From NORP309 sp964352735 (GTDB lineage Bacteria > Pseudomonadota > Gammaproteobacteria > Xanthomonadales > Marinicellaceae), in the NCBI GenBank assembly GCA_964352735.1, contig CAYGTC010000019.1:4941-68940 (forward strand): DNA of 64,000 nucleotides, given 5' to 3'. A model generated the notes under the pieces. It was not told the origin of the DNA. It did not search any database and worked only from the letters and a program-made list of their open reading frames with translations. The translations under genes and the position numbers were made by a program. Shown here one piece after another: positions 29,891-39,349 of the stretch; position 1 is the first letter of the stretch; each line of letters opens with the position of its first letter.

Positions 29891-31798
29891 TTATAATTTA
29901 TTTTTTTGCACATCGTTGAAATGTTCTAATAATTCATCGATTGTCATGTTTCCAACTGTATCACCATTCAGTTTTCTGACATTTATGGTGTTATTTTCCA
30001 TTTCCATATTACCAACAATTAGCATGTATGTACACTTCTCCAACGTATGTTCGCGAATTTTATAGCCGATCTTCTCATTTCTCAAGTCTAATTTGACTCT
30101 AAGGCCATTGTTTTTCAAAACTTGGGCTATTTCGCTCGCATATTCGTTTTGAGCACTCGTGATATTCATCACTACTGCTTGAACAGGTGACAACCATAAA
30201 GGCAAGTTACCTGCGTGGTGTTCTATCAATATTCCGATAAATCGTTCAAAAGACCCGAGTATGGCTCGGTGTAACATAACTGGTACGTGTTTATTGCCAT
30301 CTTCACCAACATATGAAGCTTCTAAACGATTGGGCATTGAAAAATCTACTTGAATGGTTCCACACTGCCAGACTCTGCCCAAACAATCTTTCAACGAAAA
30401 TTCAATCTTTGGCCCATAAAAAGCCCCTTCACCAGGTAGCTCCTGCCAATCAAGGCCTTTCATATCGAGAGCTTTTGCCAATGCTTGCTCTGATTTATCC
30501 CAAATTTCATCACTTCCAACCCTATTTTCTGGGCGAGTCGATAAGCGATAAATGATATCAGTAAAACCAAAATCTTGATAAATTTCGTGAAGAAATTCAA
30601 TAAAAGTTGCCACTTCTTGCTGGATCTGTCCTTCAGTGCAAAAAATATGCGCATCATCCTGAACAAATCCGCGCACACGCATCAATCCATGCAAAGCACC
30701 CGAAGGTTCGTTCCTGTGACATGAACCAAATTCAGCCAATCTCAATGGTAAATCTCTGTAACTCTTTAATCCTTGATTGTAAACCTGTACATGACAAGGG
30801 CAATTCATGGGTTTTACTGCAAATTTTTTCTCATCAGTGTGCACCGAGAACATGTCATCACCAAATTTATCCGCATGACCTGAACGCTGCCATAAGCTAT
30901 AATCCACCACTTGAGGCGTATTGATTTCTTGATAGTCGTGTTGATTAAGTTGCACTCTCATGTACTGCTGTATCGCCTGATAAATAGACCAACCATTGGG
31001 ATGCCAAAATACCAAACCTGGAGCCTCTTCCTGAAAATGAAAAAGATCCATACGTTTGCCTAATTTTCTATGGTCCCTCTTCTCAGCTTCTTCCAATCGA
31101 TGTAAGTACGCTTTTAAATCCTTTTTATCTCCCCACGCCGTACCATAAATTCTTTGTAGCATTTCATTGCTGCTGTCACCACGCCAATAGGCACCAGCAA
31201 CATGCATCAATTTGAACACCTTAAGCTTTGAAGTATTGGGAACATGCGGCCCTCTACACAAATCGACAAACTCACCTTGCTTGTATAAACTTAAAATTTC
31301 ATCTTGAGGGATATCGGCAATGATTTGTGCTTTGTATTTTTCACCCAAGTTTTCAAAAAAAGCAATGGCTTCATCTCGTGTCATGGTTTGGCGTTCAACC
31401 GGTAACTTTTCTTTGACTATTTTTTTCATTTCAGCACTGATTTTTGATAACTCTTCATCGCTGAAATGATGCTCACTGGAAAAGTCATAGAAAAACCCAT
31501 CATCGATAACTGGACCTATGGTAACTTGTACTTGTGGATAAAGCCTTTTGACAGCTTGGGCCATCAAATGAGCCATGGAATGACGGATAACTTCCAAGCC
31601 CTCTTCATCTCTACTGGTGACAATAGACAATTCAACATCAGAATCTATCTGGGTTGAAAGATCAACCATTTCCCCATTAATTTTCGCAGCCAATGCTGCA
31701 TTTGCTAATCCTGGTCCAATATCAGCAGCCACATCATAAGCGCTGATTTCATTATCAAAATGTCGTTGTGAGCCATCGGCTAAGGTTATCACAGGCAT
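29891..31798 (-). CDS. thrS: Threonine-tRNA ligase
   Basis: 635 residues from ATG 31798, starting MPVITLADGSQRHFD as in E. coli; an upstream TTG at 31870 would add 24 unrelated residues and cross a hairpin, so I reject it. Domains: N-terminal TGS, editing domain, class II catalytic core with zinc ligands (NCPCHVQVYNQG; MLHRAILGSFERF as motif 3), and the anticodon-binding domain. It charges tRNA-Thr. It is the first gene of the leftward translation operon through merR. Confidence 0.96.
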   Translation of the reverse strand: MPVITLADGSQRHFDNEISAYDVAADIGPGLANAALAAKINGEMVDLSTQIDSDVELSIVTSRDEEGLEVIRHSMAHLMAQAVKRLYPQVQVTIGPVIDDGFFYDFSSEHHFSDEELSKISAEMKKIVKEKLPVERQTMTRDEAIAFFENLGEKYKAQIIADIPQDEILSLYKQGEFVDLCRGPHVPNTSKLKVFKLMHVAGAYWRGDSSNEMLQRIYGTAWGDKKDLKAYLHRLEEAEKRDHRKLGKRMDLFHFQEEAPGLVFWHPNGWSIYQAIQQYMRVQLNQHDYQEINTPQVVDYSLWQRSGHADKFGDDMFSVHTDEKKFAVKPMNCPCHVQVYNQGLKSYRDLPLRLAEFGSCHRNEPSGALHGLMRVRGFVQDDAHIFCTEGQIQQEVATFIEFLHEIYQDFGFTDIIYRLSTRPENRVGSDEIWDKSEQALAKALDMKGLDWQELPGEGAFYGPKIEFSLKDCLGRVWQCGTIQVDFSMPNRLEASYVGEDGNKHVPVMLHRAILGSFERFIGILIEHHAGNLPLWLSPVQAVVMNITSAQNEYASEIAQVLKNNGLRVKLDLRNEKIGYKIREHTLEKCTYMLIVGNMEMENNTINVRKLNGDTVGNMTIDELLEHFNDVQKNKL

Positions 31799-31843
31799 AA
31801 TCTGTCTCTCTATCGTGTGTGTTGAATTTATAAACTTGTCAGG

Positions 31844-31867
31844 CAAAAAAAAAGCACATAATGTGCT
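31844..31867 (-). terminator. Terminator-like hairpin in the thrS leader (possible attenuator)
   Basis: On the minus strand AGCACA-TTA-TGTGCT (31867-31853) is followed directly by a run of T to 31845, about 45 nt before the thrS start codon. No minus-strand gene lies just upstream that would need terminating, since hslR is divergent, so premature termination of the thrS transcript is the natural interpretation. Confidence 0.55.
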
Positions 31868-32007
31868 CAATCAATTATGCTTTTGGTTAAAACTTGTTCA
31901 ACTTGTCGTTATCATGCCTCGATTATAACACTTCGATAAATTTTTATAATAAATTTACTCTATATTTGTTAAAATCTTTCACTAATATAACTCATTGGTA
32001 TCAGATT

Positions 32008-32388
32008 TTGAATGTAAGAATTGATAAATGGCTGTGGTCAGCACGATTTTATAAAACACGGGCACTTGCAAAAAAGCACATTGAAAGCGGCAAAGTCACC
32101 ATCAATGGGCAAAAAGTCAAGCCCTCTCGTGCGGTTCAAATTCAAGACCATTTGGTCATTAAAAAAGGTGAACTCATGTGGAAGGTAGAAGTCGTTCAAC
32201 TCATAGATAAAAGAGTTTCTGCAAAATTAGCCGCAGAAACTTACATAGAAGAACAAGAGTCGATAGACAGCAGAAAAAACACCATTGAACAAAATAAAAT
32301 GGTTTACTCTTCAGCGCCACGCCCAACCAAACACCCCAACAAAAAAGACCGCAGAGATTTAATCAAAATCAAAAAAAGTGGATTTTAA
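32008..32388 (+). CDS. hslR: Heat shock protein Hsp15, S4-domain ribosome-recycling RNA-binding protein
   Basis: The S4 domain RIDKWLWSARFYKTRALAKKHIESGKV starts almost at once, and the tail KKDRRDLIKIKK matches E. coli Hsp15. Hsp15 binds free 50S subunits carrying a nascent chain after heat shock. The longer frame from TTG 31894 adds 38 residues with no counterpart in the family, so I place the start at TTG 32008 (126 residues; E. coli has 133). The start is uncertain because neither has a good ribosome site. It is divergent from thrS. Confidence 0.88.
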   Translation: MNVRIDKWLWSARFYKTRALAKKHIESGKVTINGQKVKPSRAVQIQDHLVIKKGELMWKVEVVQLIDKRVSAKLAAETYIEEQESIDSRKNTIEQNKMVYSSAPRPTKHPNKKDRRDLIKIKKSGF

Positions 32389-32433
32389 GTCGCCTCATGC
32401 ATAACTCATTCAAGCCAAGATCAATCATTTTAT

Positions 32434-32701
32434 TTAAAATTGATAGATTAAACGAAAATCAAAACAATCATTGTTAGGCAAGGGAAAAACCACATTGTTT
32501 TGATCTTCAGTTTTAAAATGTGCGTATAGACCAAATAAGTTCATGTGATGATTTATTTCATACCCTAGGCCCAAAAGTATGAACCACCCTCGCATCTTCA
32601 AAATCGTAAATATCAGTCAATGTTGTGGTCAATTTATTGCGTAAGGCATTCACAAATAATGGGACTCGAATAACACCAAATGATGAATCATTTAATTTAA
32701 A
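32434..32701 (-). pseudogene. Frameshifted remnant of an outer-membrane beta-barrel protein C-terminus
   Basis: Two minus-strand frames join into one outer-membrane-like tail. The first (32701 to about 32575) reads VNALRNKLTTTLTDIYDF...HTFG. The second continues LGYEINHHMNLFGLYAHF and ends FRLIYQF, the aromatic C-terminal strand recognised by the BAM machinery. The frame changes near 32570, and the upstream part is cut by a stop, so no full protein is left. The parent family cannot be named. It lies between hslR and the GGDEF-EAL gene and explains most of this 377-bp gap. Confidence 0.6.
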
Positions 32702-32765
32702 TCAAAAAGAAAAAACCAAATCAATATTTATTTGTTATCATAGTAATAATTAGGTCTCTACTATA

Positions 32766-35318
32766 TTAAGAACTTAAGTATTTTTGCTCAATATACTCAG
32801 GGAAATTGGGTTCATCAAAATAATAACCTTGAAAATTTTGACACCCCATTTGAATCAATATATCCAACTGTTCTTTGGATTCCACCCCTTCTGCAATGAC
32901 CTCCAAACCCAAGTCTTTAGACATATTGATGATGGCTTGTACAATGGTTTTTGTCTCTGGATCTGGCACGATGTCTTTGGTAAAAGAATAATCGATTTTT
33001 AGTTTATCAAATGGCAGTTTTTTCAAATAACTCAATGAAGAATAACCTGTTCCAAAATCATCAATTGATAACCTTAAACCAAGTTTTTTTAATTTAAACA
33101 GCGTTTTTATGGTCTCTTTAACTTGCTCCACCATAACGGTTTCTGTTAATTCCAATTCTATTAAATGTGGCGGTATCTGATATTTTTCAAATAAAGATTG
33201 TAAAAAGTCTACCAAACCACTTTTGTGTAATTGTATTACTGATAAATTAACCGTGATAAAAGGCACATTTTGATATTTGGTCAGCCACAATTTGATTTGT
33301 TTAAAAACTTCTTCTAACACCCAGTTTCCTATTGGAATAATCAAACCACATTCTTCAGCAAAATGGATAAACTCATTTGGCTTAATTATTTCGCCACTGT
33401 TATGCCTCCAACGTATTAATGCTTCAAGGCCAATAATCTCATTGTTTTTTTCTGTGATTTGAGGCTGATATTTCAATAAAAAGTCATTACAATTGATGGC
33501 TTTGTGTAATTCTCCAGCCAACTGATGTTTTCTCAAAATTTCTTGTTCCATTGAATCTCGAAAAATAACAAAACCATTCCTGCCATGTGACTTTGCGTGA
33601 TACATGGCAATATCCGCTCTTTGTATGGCTTGATCATAATCATCAGCTGAATCTGGGTAAATGACAACTCCCATACTGGCTGAAATATATAATTCATGGT
33701 TTTCGATCACTATTTTTTCAGCCAAAGTCTTCAAGATTTCTTCTGATAACTCTCTGATCTTATTTTCAGTTTTTTCCCTATCAACTGACACATCTTTTAG
33801 CAAAATAACAAACTCATCACCACCAATTCTAGCAACCACATCTGTTTTGCTATTAACAACATTTGTTAACCGTTGACCAATTATTGTGAGCAATTTATCA
33901 CCAATTGTATGTCCCAACGAATCATTGATGTTCTTAAAATAATCGAGATCAATTAAGAAAATACCACCATAAGACCCTTCAAAATTTTGCAATGTATGAT
34001 TAACACTGGCCCTCAATAATTTTTGATTTGGTAACTGAGTCAGATCATCATGTTCAGCCATGTGTTTGATTTGATGTTGATAACGCACATCTTCGGAGAT
34101 ATCTACACCTACTGTTAATACTGATGATTGATCTTGATCTAATGTAAAGGGTACTTTGAACACATTGAGAATTACAGATTCACCATTGGCATTCTCTACA
34201 AGAATCTCTTTTTGTAAACCTCCCACACCTTGATCTAAAAGAGAACTATCTTCTTGAAATAATTTCTCAAATTGCGGATATTTTTCTATCAGTTCTTTTC
34301 TGGTTGTTTCAACAACATCAGATATGGCAAAGAAACGTGATGCATATGTGTTAGACAATTCGAAATATCCATTTTTATTGACCACAAAAATCATATGTGG
34401 AACCAGATTTATGATTTGAGATAACTGCTTACTTTGCTCAACATATTGATTGATGTGCTTTTTAACCTGTCTTCGCAAAACAAAAACTATCATGGCCGCC
34501 ACGATCAGCAAACTCAAAATGGCTGATACAGCATATTTCAGCCACCATGGAAATGAACTTTGTTGCTTACTTATCCATTTATTTTTACTCAAGGAATATG
34601 GTGAAAATGGTTCATTCCGCCATTGGCTGAGGTATTGATCAAAAATCTTTAAGTATTGACTATCTTTCCCTTTTGGTGTGGCAAACAAAGCATTGGTTGG
34701 ATTAAACATGACTGATGACGGATAGACTCTGAAACGAGATTCATAAGTTTGACCTACCGAACTTCCAGCAACAACACCTTGAATGCGTTTTTTTTCAAGC
34801 ATTTCAAATGCTGTTTCATAAGTATCAACATATGTAATAATACAATTGATACGATATTCCTTACACAATTCTTCAAATTTTATGCCTTGAATTTCATTTT
34901 TAATAACAGCGACTTTTTTGTTATTTAATTCAAGTATATTCTGAAAGAGGTTTTTATCATAACTGTAAACATGACCCCAACCTGTGATAAAGGACTCCTT
35001 AGAAAAATTAAAATATGCTGTTCGCTCGGGTAAAAAAGCGATATAAGTCATGACATCAACTTCTTTATTTTTAGCTTTTTCAAATACACTGGACCAAGAA
35101 CCAGTGACCCATATAATTTTCCATTTTTCCCTTATGGCAACTTCCTTTAAAAAATCGATGAGCATGCCTGTCGGCAATTCATTGGGCTTAAGAACCACCA
35201 GAGGTGGTGCATTGGTAATACCAATTTTCACAGTTTGATATTTGTATCCACTACTATTCTGAGCAAAAACGGTACTCAAACACAATAAAACACCACAAAA
35301 AAATACAAGCCTTATCAT
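32766..35318 (-). CDS. Membrane-bound diguanylate cyclase/phosphodiesterase with periplasmic solute-binding sensor
   Basis: 850 residues. A signal peptide (1-19) leads into a periplasmic SBP_bac_3-type domain (about 25-240), a transmembrane helix near 265-285 (AVSAILSLLIVAAMIVFVL), a PAS-like domain (about 300-420), a GGDEF domain with intact GGDEF (IGGDEFVILL), and an EAL domain with intact LEALIRW, ELTETVM, DDFGTGYSS and AEGVES. It would make or break cyclic-di-GMP in response to a periplasmic ligand, probably an amino-acid-like small molecule given the sensor family. Both catalytic signatures look complete, so the net activity cannot be predicted. It is transcribed alone. Confidence 0.93.
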   Translation of the reverse strand: MIRLVFFCGVLLCLSTVFAQNSSGYKYQTVKIGITNAPPLVVLKPNELPTGMLIDFLKEVAIREKWKIIWVTGSWSSVFEKAKNKEVDVMTYIAFLPERTAYFNFSKESFITGWGHVYSYDKNLFQNILELNNKKVAVIKNEIQGIKFEELCKEYRINCIITYVDTYETAFEMLEKKRIQGVVAGSSVGQTYESRFRVYPSSVMFNPTNALFATPKGKDSQYLKIFDQYLSQWRNEPFSPYSLSKNKWISKQQSSFPWWLKYAVSAILSLLIVAAMIVFVLRRQVKKHINQYVEQSKQLSQIINLVPHMIFVVNKNGYFELSNTYASRFFAISDVVETTRKELIEKYPQFEKLFQEDSSLLDQGVGGLQKEILVENANGESVILNVFKVPFTLDQDQSSVLTVGVDISEDVRYQHQIKHMAEHDDLTQLPNQKLLRASVNHTLQNFEGSYGGIFLIDLDYFKNINDSLGHTIGDKLLTIIGQRLTNVVNSKTDVVARIGGDEFVILLKDVSVDREKTENKIRELSEEILKTLAEKIVIENHELYISASMGVVIYPDSADDYDQAIQRADIAMYHAKSHGRNGFVIFRDSMEQEILRKHQLAGELHKAINCNDFLLKYQPQITEKNNEIIGLEALIRWRHNSGEIIKPNEFIHFAEECGLIIPIGNWVLEEVFKQIKLWLTKYQNVPFITVNLSVIQLHKSGLVDFLQSLFEKYQIPPHLIELELTETVMVEQVKETIKTLFKLKKLGLRLSIDDFGTGYSSLSYLKKLPFDKLKIDYSFTKDIVPDPETKTIVQAIINMSKDLGLEVIAEGVESKEQLDILIQMGCQNFQGYYFDEPNFPEYIEQKYLSS

Positions 35319-35806
35319 GGGGTCATTTTGTTCATCAAACTGAAATCAGAAATAAAATATTTGTAAAATAACATATTTATCCCTGCCAATATTCTTGCGA
35401 TCATGTTTTTATTGCTTCTATAGCTAAATATTTATAATTCTATTATATGTTATCATAAACAGCACACAACATTATGTGAAAATTTATGCATCTAACAAAA
35501 TTTTAACAAACTGATTTCACTAAGAAATAAAAAAAACGAATTACTTGAGACCGCAGCATAACTAGATGGCGAAAGAAAAAAATAGAGATTGTTATCAAAT
35601 TGAGGAAAAAATCACAGGTAATGGCTGGCTATTGACCAGATTTTTAACAATGAGCCCGAATTTTTAATCAAAAATTCGGGCTCATTGATGAATTTAATCA
35701 TTTTTTACTCGTCACTGTAGTTATGCTGAAGTTTCTACTTATGAAATAATACTAAAATAGCCTTGCCATTCTGAAGAATTATTGACAAATTAAAAAGCGT
35801 ATTAAA
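35319..35806. other. Intergenic region with possible MITE-like inverted-repeat element (about 35547-35735)
   Basis: CAGCATAACTA at 35554-35564 recurs inverted as TAGTTATGCTG at 35718-35728, with further partial matching outside (GAGAC versus GAAAC). The roughly 190-bp segment between carries an 18-bp perfect palindromic stem at 35648-35687 and a 33-codon plus-strand frame from 35565. This could be a small non-autonomous element or a transposon relic. No target-site duplication is obvious. The rest of the region should hold the promoter of the GGDEF-EAL gene. Confidence 0.35.
35648..35687 (-). terminator. Perfect 18-bp hairpin downstream of cmoB
   Basis: CAATGAGCCCGAATTTTT and its exact reverse complement are separated by AATC. 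The stem lies 120 bp beyond the cmoB stop and may end the cmoAB transcript, though the only U-run is inside the stem. It is also central to the inverted-repeat segment described for 35319-35806. Confidence 0.45.
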
Positions 35807-36778
35807 TCATTTTTTTTGTGCGATTAAAGTCGCCCTTGTCGGTAAATCATGTCCTTCTATTGTCCTTGTTTGGCCCTCATTCAGAAAGTCTTTCAATGAA
35901 TGAAAATTCATCCAGGAAGTACTTCTTTGTTCAGTAGTGTCTGTAGTTGTTATATCAACACAGTGAATATTTTCAAAACCATTGCGTTCCAACATAATAC
36001 TTAAACAGCCAACAGAAGGCAAAAACCATACATTACGCATTTGTGCATAACGTCCATTTGGAATAAGACACGTGCGCTCATCACCATTAACTATCAATGT
36101 TTCAATCACCAAAAAACCTTTAGGCCTAATACTTTCATACAATTCTTTAATGTGGTGAATCGGTGATTTACGATGATACAATACTCCCATAGAAAAAACC
36201 ACATCAAAATATTTCATATCAGTAGGCATTTTTTCCATAGAAATTGGTAGCACACATGCCCCACTTTGCCTGTATTTTTCTATGCTCCAAAATTGCATGA
36301 CTTGAAGTATCCCTGGATCAATACCCATTATTAATCGTGGCGAATGCTCAGCCATTCTGAACATATAATAACCATTTCCGCAACCAACATCCAAAATTAA
36401 TTTATTATTCAAATCTGGCAGATTCTTCTCAATCCTATTCCACTTCATATGGGATTGCCACTCGGCATCAATCAGCAATGAAAACATATTAAATGGCCCC
36501 TTACGCCATGGAATTAAGCCTTCATAGCCCTCTTTCAAGGTTTTATATTCTGATTCAGATAGTGCAGCTTCACAAGTGATCGCATCTAGATTGGCTGAAA
36601 TTTCAAGGTGATTAATTTCAGGCAATTTCAGATAGGCTGATAACCATCTGGCAAAATCACCTTGCTTTGGATTATGCAAACGGCCTTCAGTTAATTCAAC
36701 TAAGCGACTAATATTTGATTCATCCAAATGACTGTTACGTAATTTATGCCAAAAATCTTCATATAAATTTAGCATCAT
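35807..36778 (-). CDS. cmoB: tRNA U34 carboxymethyltransferase CmoB
   Basis: 323 residues, the family length. A SAM-binding core is visible: ILDVGCGNGYYMFRMAEHSP, then MGIDPG and FDVVFSMGVLYHRKSPI. The N-terminal part includes the conserved GLIPWRKGPFN. CmoB transfers the carboxymethyl group of carboxy-S-adenosyl-methionine to 5-hydroxyuridine at tRNA position 34, giving cmo5U. The start overlaps the end of cmoA by four bases (ATGA), so the two are coupled. Confidence 0.96.
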   Translation of the reverse strand: MMLNLYEDFWHKLRNSHLDESNISRLVELTEGRLHNPKQGDFARWLSAYLKLPEINHLEISANLDAITCEAALSESEYKTLKEGYEGLIPWRKGPFNMFSLLIDAEWQSHMKWNRIEKNLPDLNNKLILDVGCGNGYYMFRMAEHSPRLIMGIDPGILQVMQFWSIEKYRQSGACVLPISMEKMPTDMKYFDVVFSMGVLYHRKSPIHHIKELYESIRPKGFLVIETLIVNGDERTCLIPNGRYAQMRNVWFLPSVGCLSIMLERNGFENIHCVDITTTDTTEQRSTSWMNFHSLKDFLNEGQTRTIEGHDLPTRATLIAQKK

Positions 36779-37530
36779 GATTTAATCGCTACGTATGAAG
36801 CAAAGTTAAAGCACTGAAACCACTTAGTGACATGCTGAAAACCAGCAGCCGAGAGCCTATTCTCAATGTCATTTTCCGAATCCGGGATCAAAACATCTTT
36901 TAAGGCCTGCCTCTTTCTTTCAATTTCACGATTAGAATAACCATTAATTTTTTTATAAGCGTGGTAATGTTCGATTAAAAACTTGTCCTTATCATCATCT
37001 GACTTAAATTTTTCGGATAAAATAAATACCCCACCTGGGTTTAAGCCTTGATATATTTTAGCGACGATGGACTTTCTTAAATCTCTAGGAATAAATTGCA
37101 AAGTAAAATTACTCACCACCACGGAGGCATTATTGATAGTCATGTCATTAATATCTTCTAACAATACTTGAATTTTATCGGTTAATGCCTTAGCTTCAAT
37201 GATTTGTTTACATTCTTTTACCATTGACTCCGAAGTGTCAATAGCTATAATTTGACAATTACTGTCAACCGTAGCTTTTGCGGCAGTCACTGCAACTGCT
37301 CCTAATGAACAACCCAGATCATAAATATTGCTATTATCTTGCGCATATTGCATACAATACATGGCTATAGACTTGAGTATTGAGTCATAACCAGGTACTG
37401 ATCTTTTTATCATGTCTGCGAAAACATCAGTAACTTGCTGATCAAAAGCAAATGACTTAACTGATTCAAATTTTTTCTCAAATATACGATCAGTATTCTG
37501 AGTCAGGTTTATGTGATTTTGTTTTTCCAT
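36775..37530 (-). CDS. cmoA: Carboxy-S-adenosyl-L-methionine synthase CmoA
   Basis: 251 residues with a class I methyltransferase fold: IYDLGCSLGAVAVTAA, the acidic IAIDTSESMV, and VVSNFTLQFI. The family's N-terminal VTDVFADMIKRSVPGY and late EKF...HYHAYKKINGYS blocks are present. CmoA converts SAM and prephenate into carboxy-SAM, the donor used by CmoB encoded next in the operon. It is divergent from the SDR gene, with a 51-bp spacer. Confidence 0.96.
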   Translation of the reverse strand: MEKQNHINLTQNTDRIFEKKFESVKSFAFDQQVTDVFADMIKRSVPGYDSILKSIAMYCMQYAQDNSNIYDLGCSLGAVAVTAAKATVDSNCQIIAIDTSESMVKECKQIIEAKALTDKIQVLLEDINDMTINNASVVVSNFTLQFIPRDLRKSIVAKIYQGLNPGGVFILSEKFKSDDDKDKFLIEHYHAYKKINGYSNREIERKRQALKDVLIPDSENDIENRLSAAGFQHVTKWFQCFNFASYVAIKS

Positions 37531-37581
37531 GGGTTGTTATTTTATGCAATAATAAGCGGTAAGTAAAAAAAAAGTTAGAAT

Positions 37582-38364
37582 ATGAAAAAATATGCATTGA
37601 TTACTGGCGCATCTGCGGGAATTGGTAAAGAATTTGCTCAACAATTGGCGCAAATGGGATGGAATCTAGTACTGATTGCACGGAGGACTGAAATGCTTGA
37701 GAGTATTGCCAAGAGCATTCACAGTCAATACAAAGTTGATGTTCAATGCATTCCTGCAGACCTATCTGATAAAAGTAAACCACAAATAATTTTTGACCAA
37801 TGCAAAAAACAACAACTCAATATCGCAATGTTGATTAACAATGCAGGCTATGGGCTACCTGGTGACTTCCATAATAATTCATGGCAAAAACACAATGACT
37901 CTTTACAAGTCATGCTTAATAGCGTAGTCGAATTTTGTCACCTTTTTTATCCAGATATGATAAAAGCAGGATATGGTAGAATCATCAATGTTGCGTCATT
38001 AGCTGGCATTATTCCTCCTTCAGCAGGCCACACACTTTATGGCGCCACAAAAGCTTTTTTAATCAGGTTTTCGAACAGTCTACGCCTAGAAGCCATTGAC
38101 CACGGAGTACATGTCACAGCTTTATGTCCTGGATTCACCTATACAGAATTTCATGATGTTAATGGAACAAGGTCAATGGTTTCAGAACTACCTAAATTCA
38201 TGTGGATGAGCAGTAACAACGTAGTCAAACAGGGTATTAAAGCTGTAGAAAACAACAAAGCCGTTAAAGTTAATGGTAAAATTAATAGTATCATAGCAGC
38301 ATTACCTAATTGGTTGAACCTCATGTTACTTGGCAATAAAACAAAAAAATACAGAAAAAGATGA
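37582..38364 (+). CDS. Short-chain dehydrogenase/reductase
   Basis: 260 residues, classical SDR: nucleotide loop TGASAGIGKEF at about 8-18, NNAGYG, active-site Ser in NVASLAG and YGATK (Tyr/Lys), then CPGFTYTEF. Arg at the end of the second strand (ARR) suggests NADP(H). The substrate is not identifiable from sequence. The gene overlaps the next by four bases (ATGA), implying joint translation with an uncharacterised protein. It is divergent from cmoA. Confidence 0.92.
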   Translation: MKKYALITGASAGIGKEFAQQLAQMGWNLVLIARRTEMLESIAKSIHSQYKVDVQCIPADLSDKSKPQIIFDQCKKQQLNIAMLINNAGYGLPGDFHNNSWQKHNDSLQVMLNSVVEFCHLFYPDMIKAGYGRIINVASLAGIIPPSAGHTLYGATKAFLIRFSNSLRLEAIDHGVHVTALCPGFTYTEFHDVNGTRSMVSELPKFMWMSSNNVVKQGIKAVENNKAVKVNGKINSIIAALPNWLNLMLLGNKTKKYRKR

Positions 38365-39170
38365 GCTTTTTACAAGAGTTAGAAAACAACAAAAAACAAA
38401 CCACAACGGAAGAAAAAACGCCCAAACAATTATGGGAGAGTTGTTTTAAGTATTTTAAGTACTTTGTATCAATATTGCAAAAAGACAAAGACACATTTGA
38501 TGCAAAATTCAATTTTATATTCCTCAATATTATAGTTGATGCACAAATAACTGGTCCTTATGAAATCACAAGAGCCTCGATTAATAATGAACTCAGTCTT
38601 GAGATCAAAATGCTCACCATCATCAACAAGAGCATAAATATTAAAAGAAAAAATAAGCGCTCAGCTGAACTACTTCGAAGCAAGTTAAGCAAAGATAACA
38701 TTGCATCAGTGGTAAAAAAGGATAAAAATGAACAATATTTCATTGAAATATCAAGGAATATCCCCTCATTATTTCAATTAAAATTGAAAGATAACAAAGA
38801 CTTCTATATCAACTATAAGAACATTGGTTCAAGTACTCAAAAGACCATTAAGTTGTCATCAAATGACATCAATGAAAAAAACATGGACAATATCGCTAAA
38901 TACATCATTGGTCAAAACCCATCTCTCTATACTGAGACCATAGGAGAAAATGAAATCAGCCAAATAAGAGAAAAGATTGCTTTAGAAAAACAAAAAAAGG
39001 AACTCAGAGAGCAAGAAATTCAAGCTGAAATAGAGAAACAACAGGAACTTGAAGCCATCAAGAAAGCCAACTCCCTCAAAGAAAGATCAAAAAGATATGT
39101 TTTTTCCAAAACAAAGGAGATAAAAAACCTGGTGATAGAAAAAATCAAAGACATTAAGTCAAAAATCTAA
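38361..39170 (+). CDS. Uncharacterised protein with C-terminal coiled coil, coupled to SDR
   Basis: 269 residues that I do not recognise. The N-terminal 190 are soluble and mixed, without signal peptide or membrane segments. From about residue 195 there is a charged helix rich in Glu, Lys and Gln (EKQKKELREQEIQAEIEKQQ), likely a coiled coil, ending in a basic tail. The ATG overlaps the SDR stop, so it is made together with that enzyme. No catalytic motif is visible. Confidence 0.82.
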   Translation: MSFLQELENNKKQTTTEEKTPKQLWESCFKYFKYFVSILQKDKDTFDAKFNFIFLNIIVDAQITGPYEITRASINNELSLEIKMLTIINKSINIKRKNKRSAELLRSKLSKDNIASVVKKDKNEQYFIEISRNIPSLFQLKLKDNKDFYINYKNIGSSTQKTIKLSSNDINEKNMDNIAKYIIGQNPSLYTETIGENEISQIREKIALEKQKKELREQEIQAEIEKQQELEAIKKANSLKERSKRYVFSKTKEIKNLVIEKIKDIKSKI

Positions 39171-39287
39171 GGCATAGATTGATAGAATTCTCATCATCAA
39201 ACCCAAATCTTTGTACAATCTGAAAACGATATTCCTTTCAAACACCTTTATTGAGTTAGGATAATTTTATAATTCAATTCACATGCA

Positions 39288-39311
39288 ATCTGTTATTACG
39301 GGGTATATAAT
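39288..39311 (+). promoter_or_regulatory. Candidate gpmI promoter
   Basis: A perfect -10 TATAAT at 39306-39311 lies 39 bp before the gpmI start. The -35 region (near 39283-39288, ATGCAA) is poor. gpmI stands alone between the SDR pair and a terminator, so it needs its own promoter. Confidence 0.4.
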
Positions 39312-39349
39312 ACAAAGTTTTTATATTGATAATTGAAGGTTAAAAAGTA

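Noticed and set aside
31799..31870. Longer thrS reading frame from TTG 31870, or a T-box leader
   Set aside because: The extra 24 residues are absent in the family and cross a hairpin; T-box leaders are essentially a Gram-positive feature and no T-box sequence is visible.
31894..32007. N-terminal extension of Hsp15 from TTG 31894
   Set aside because: The 38 extra residues are unlike the family, and the S4 domain starts right at the later TTG.
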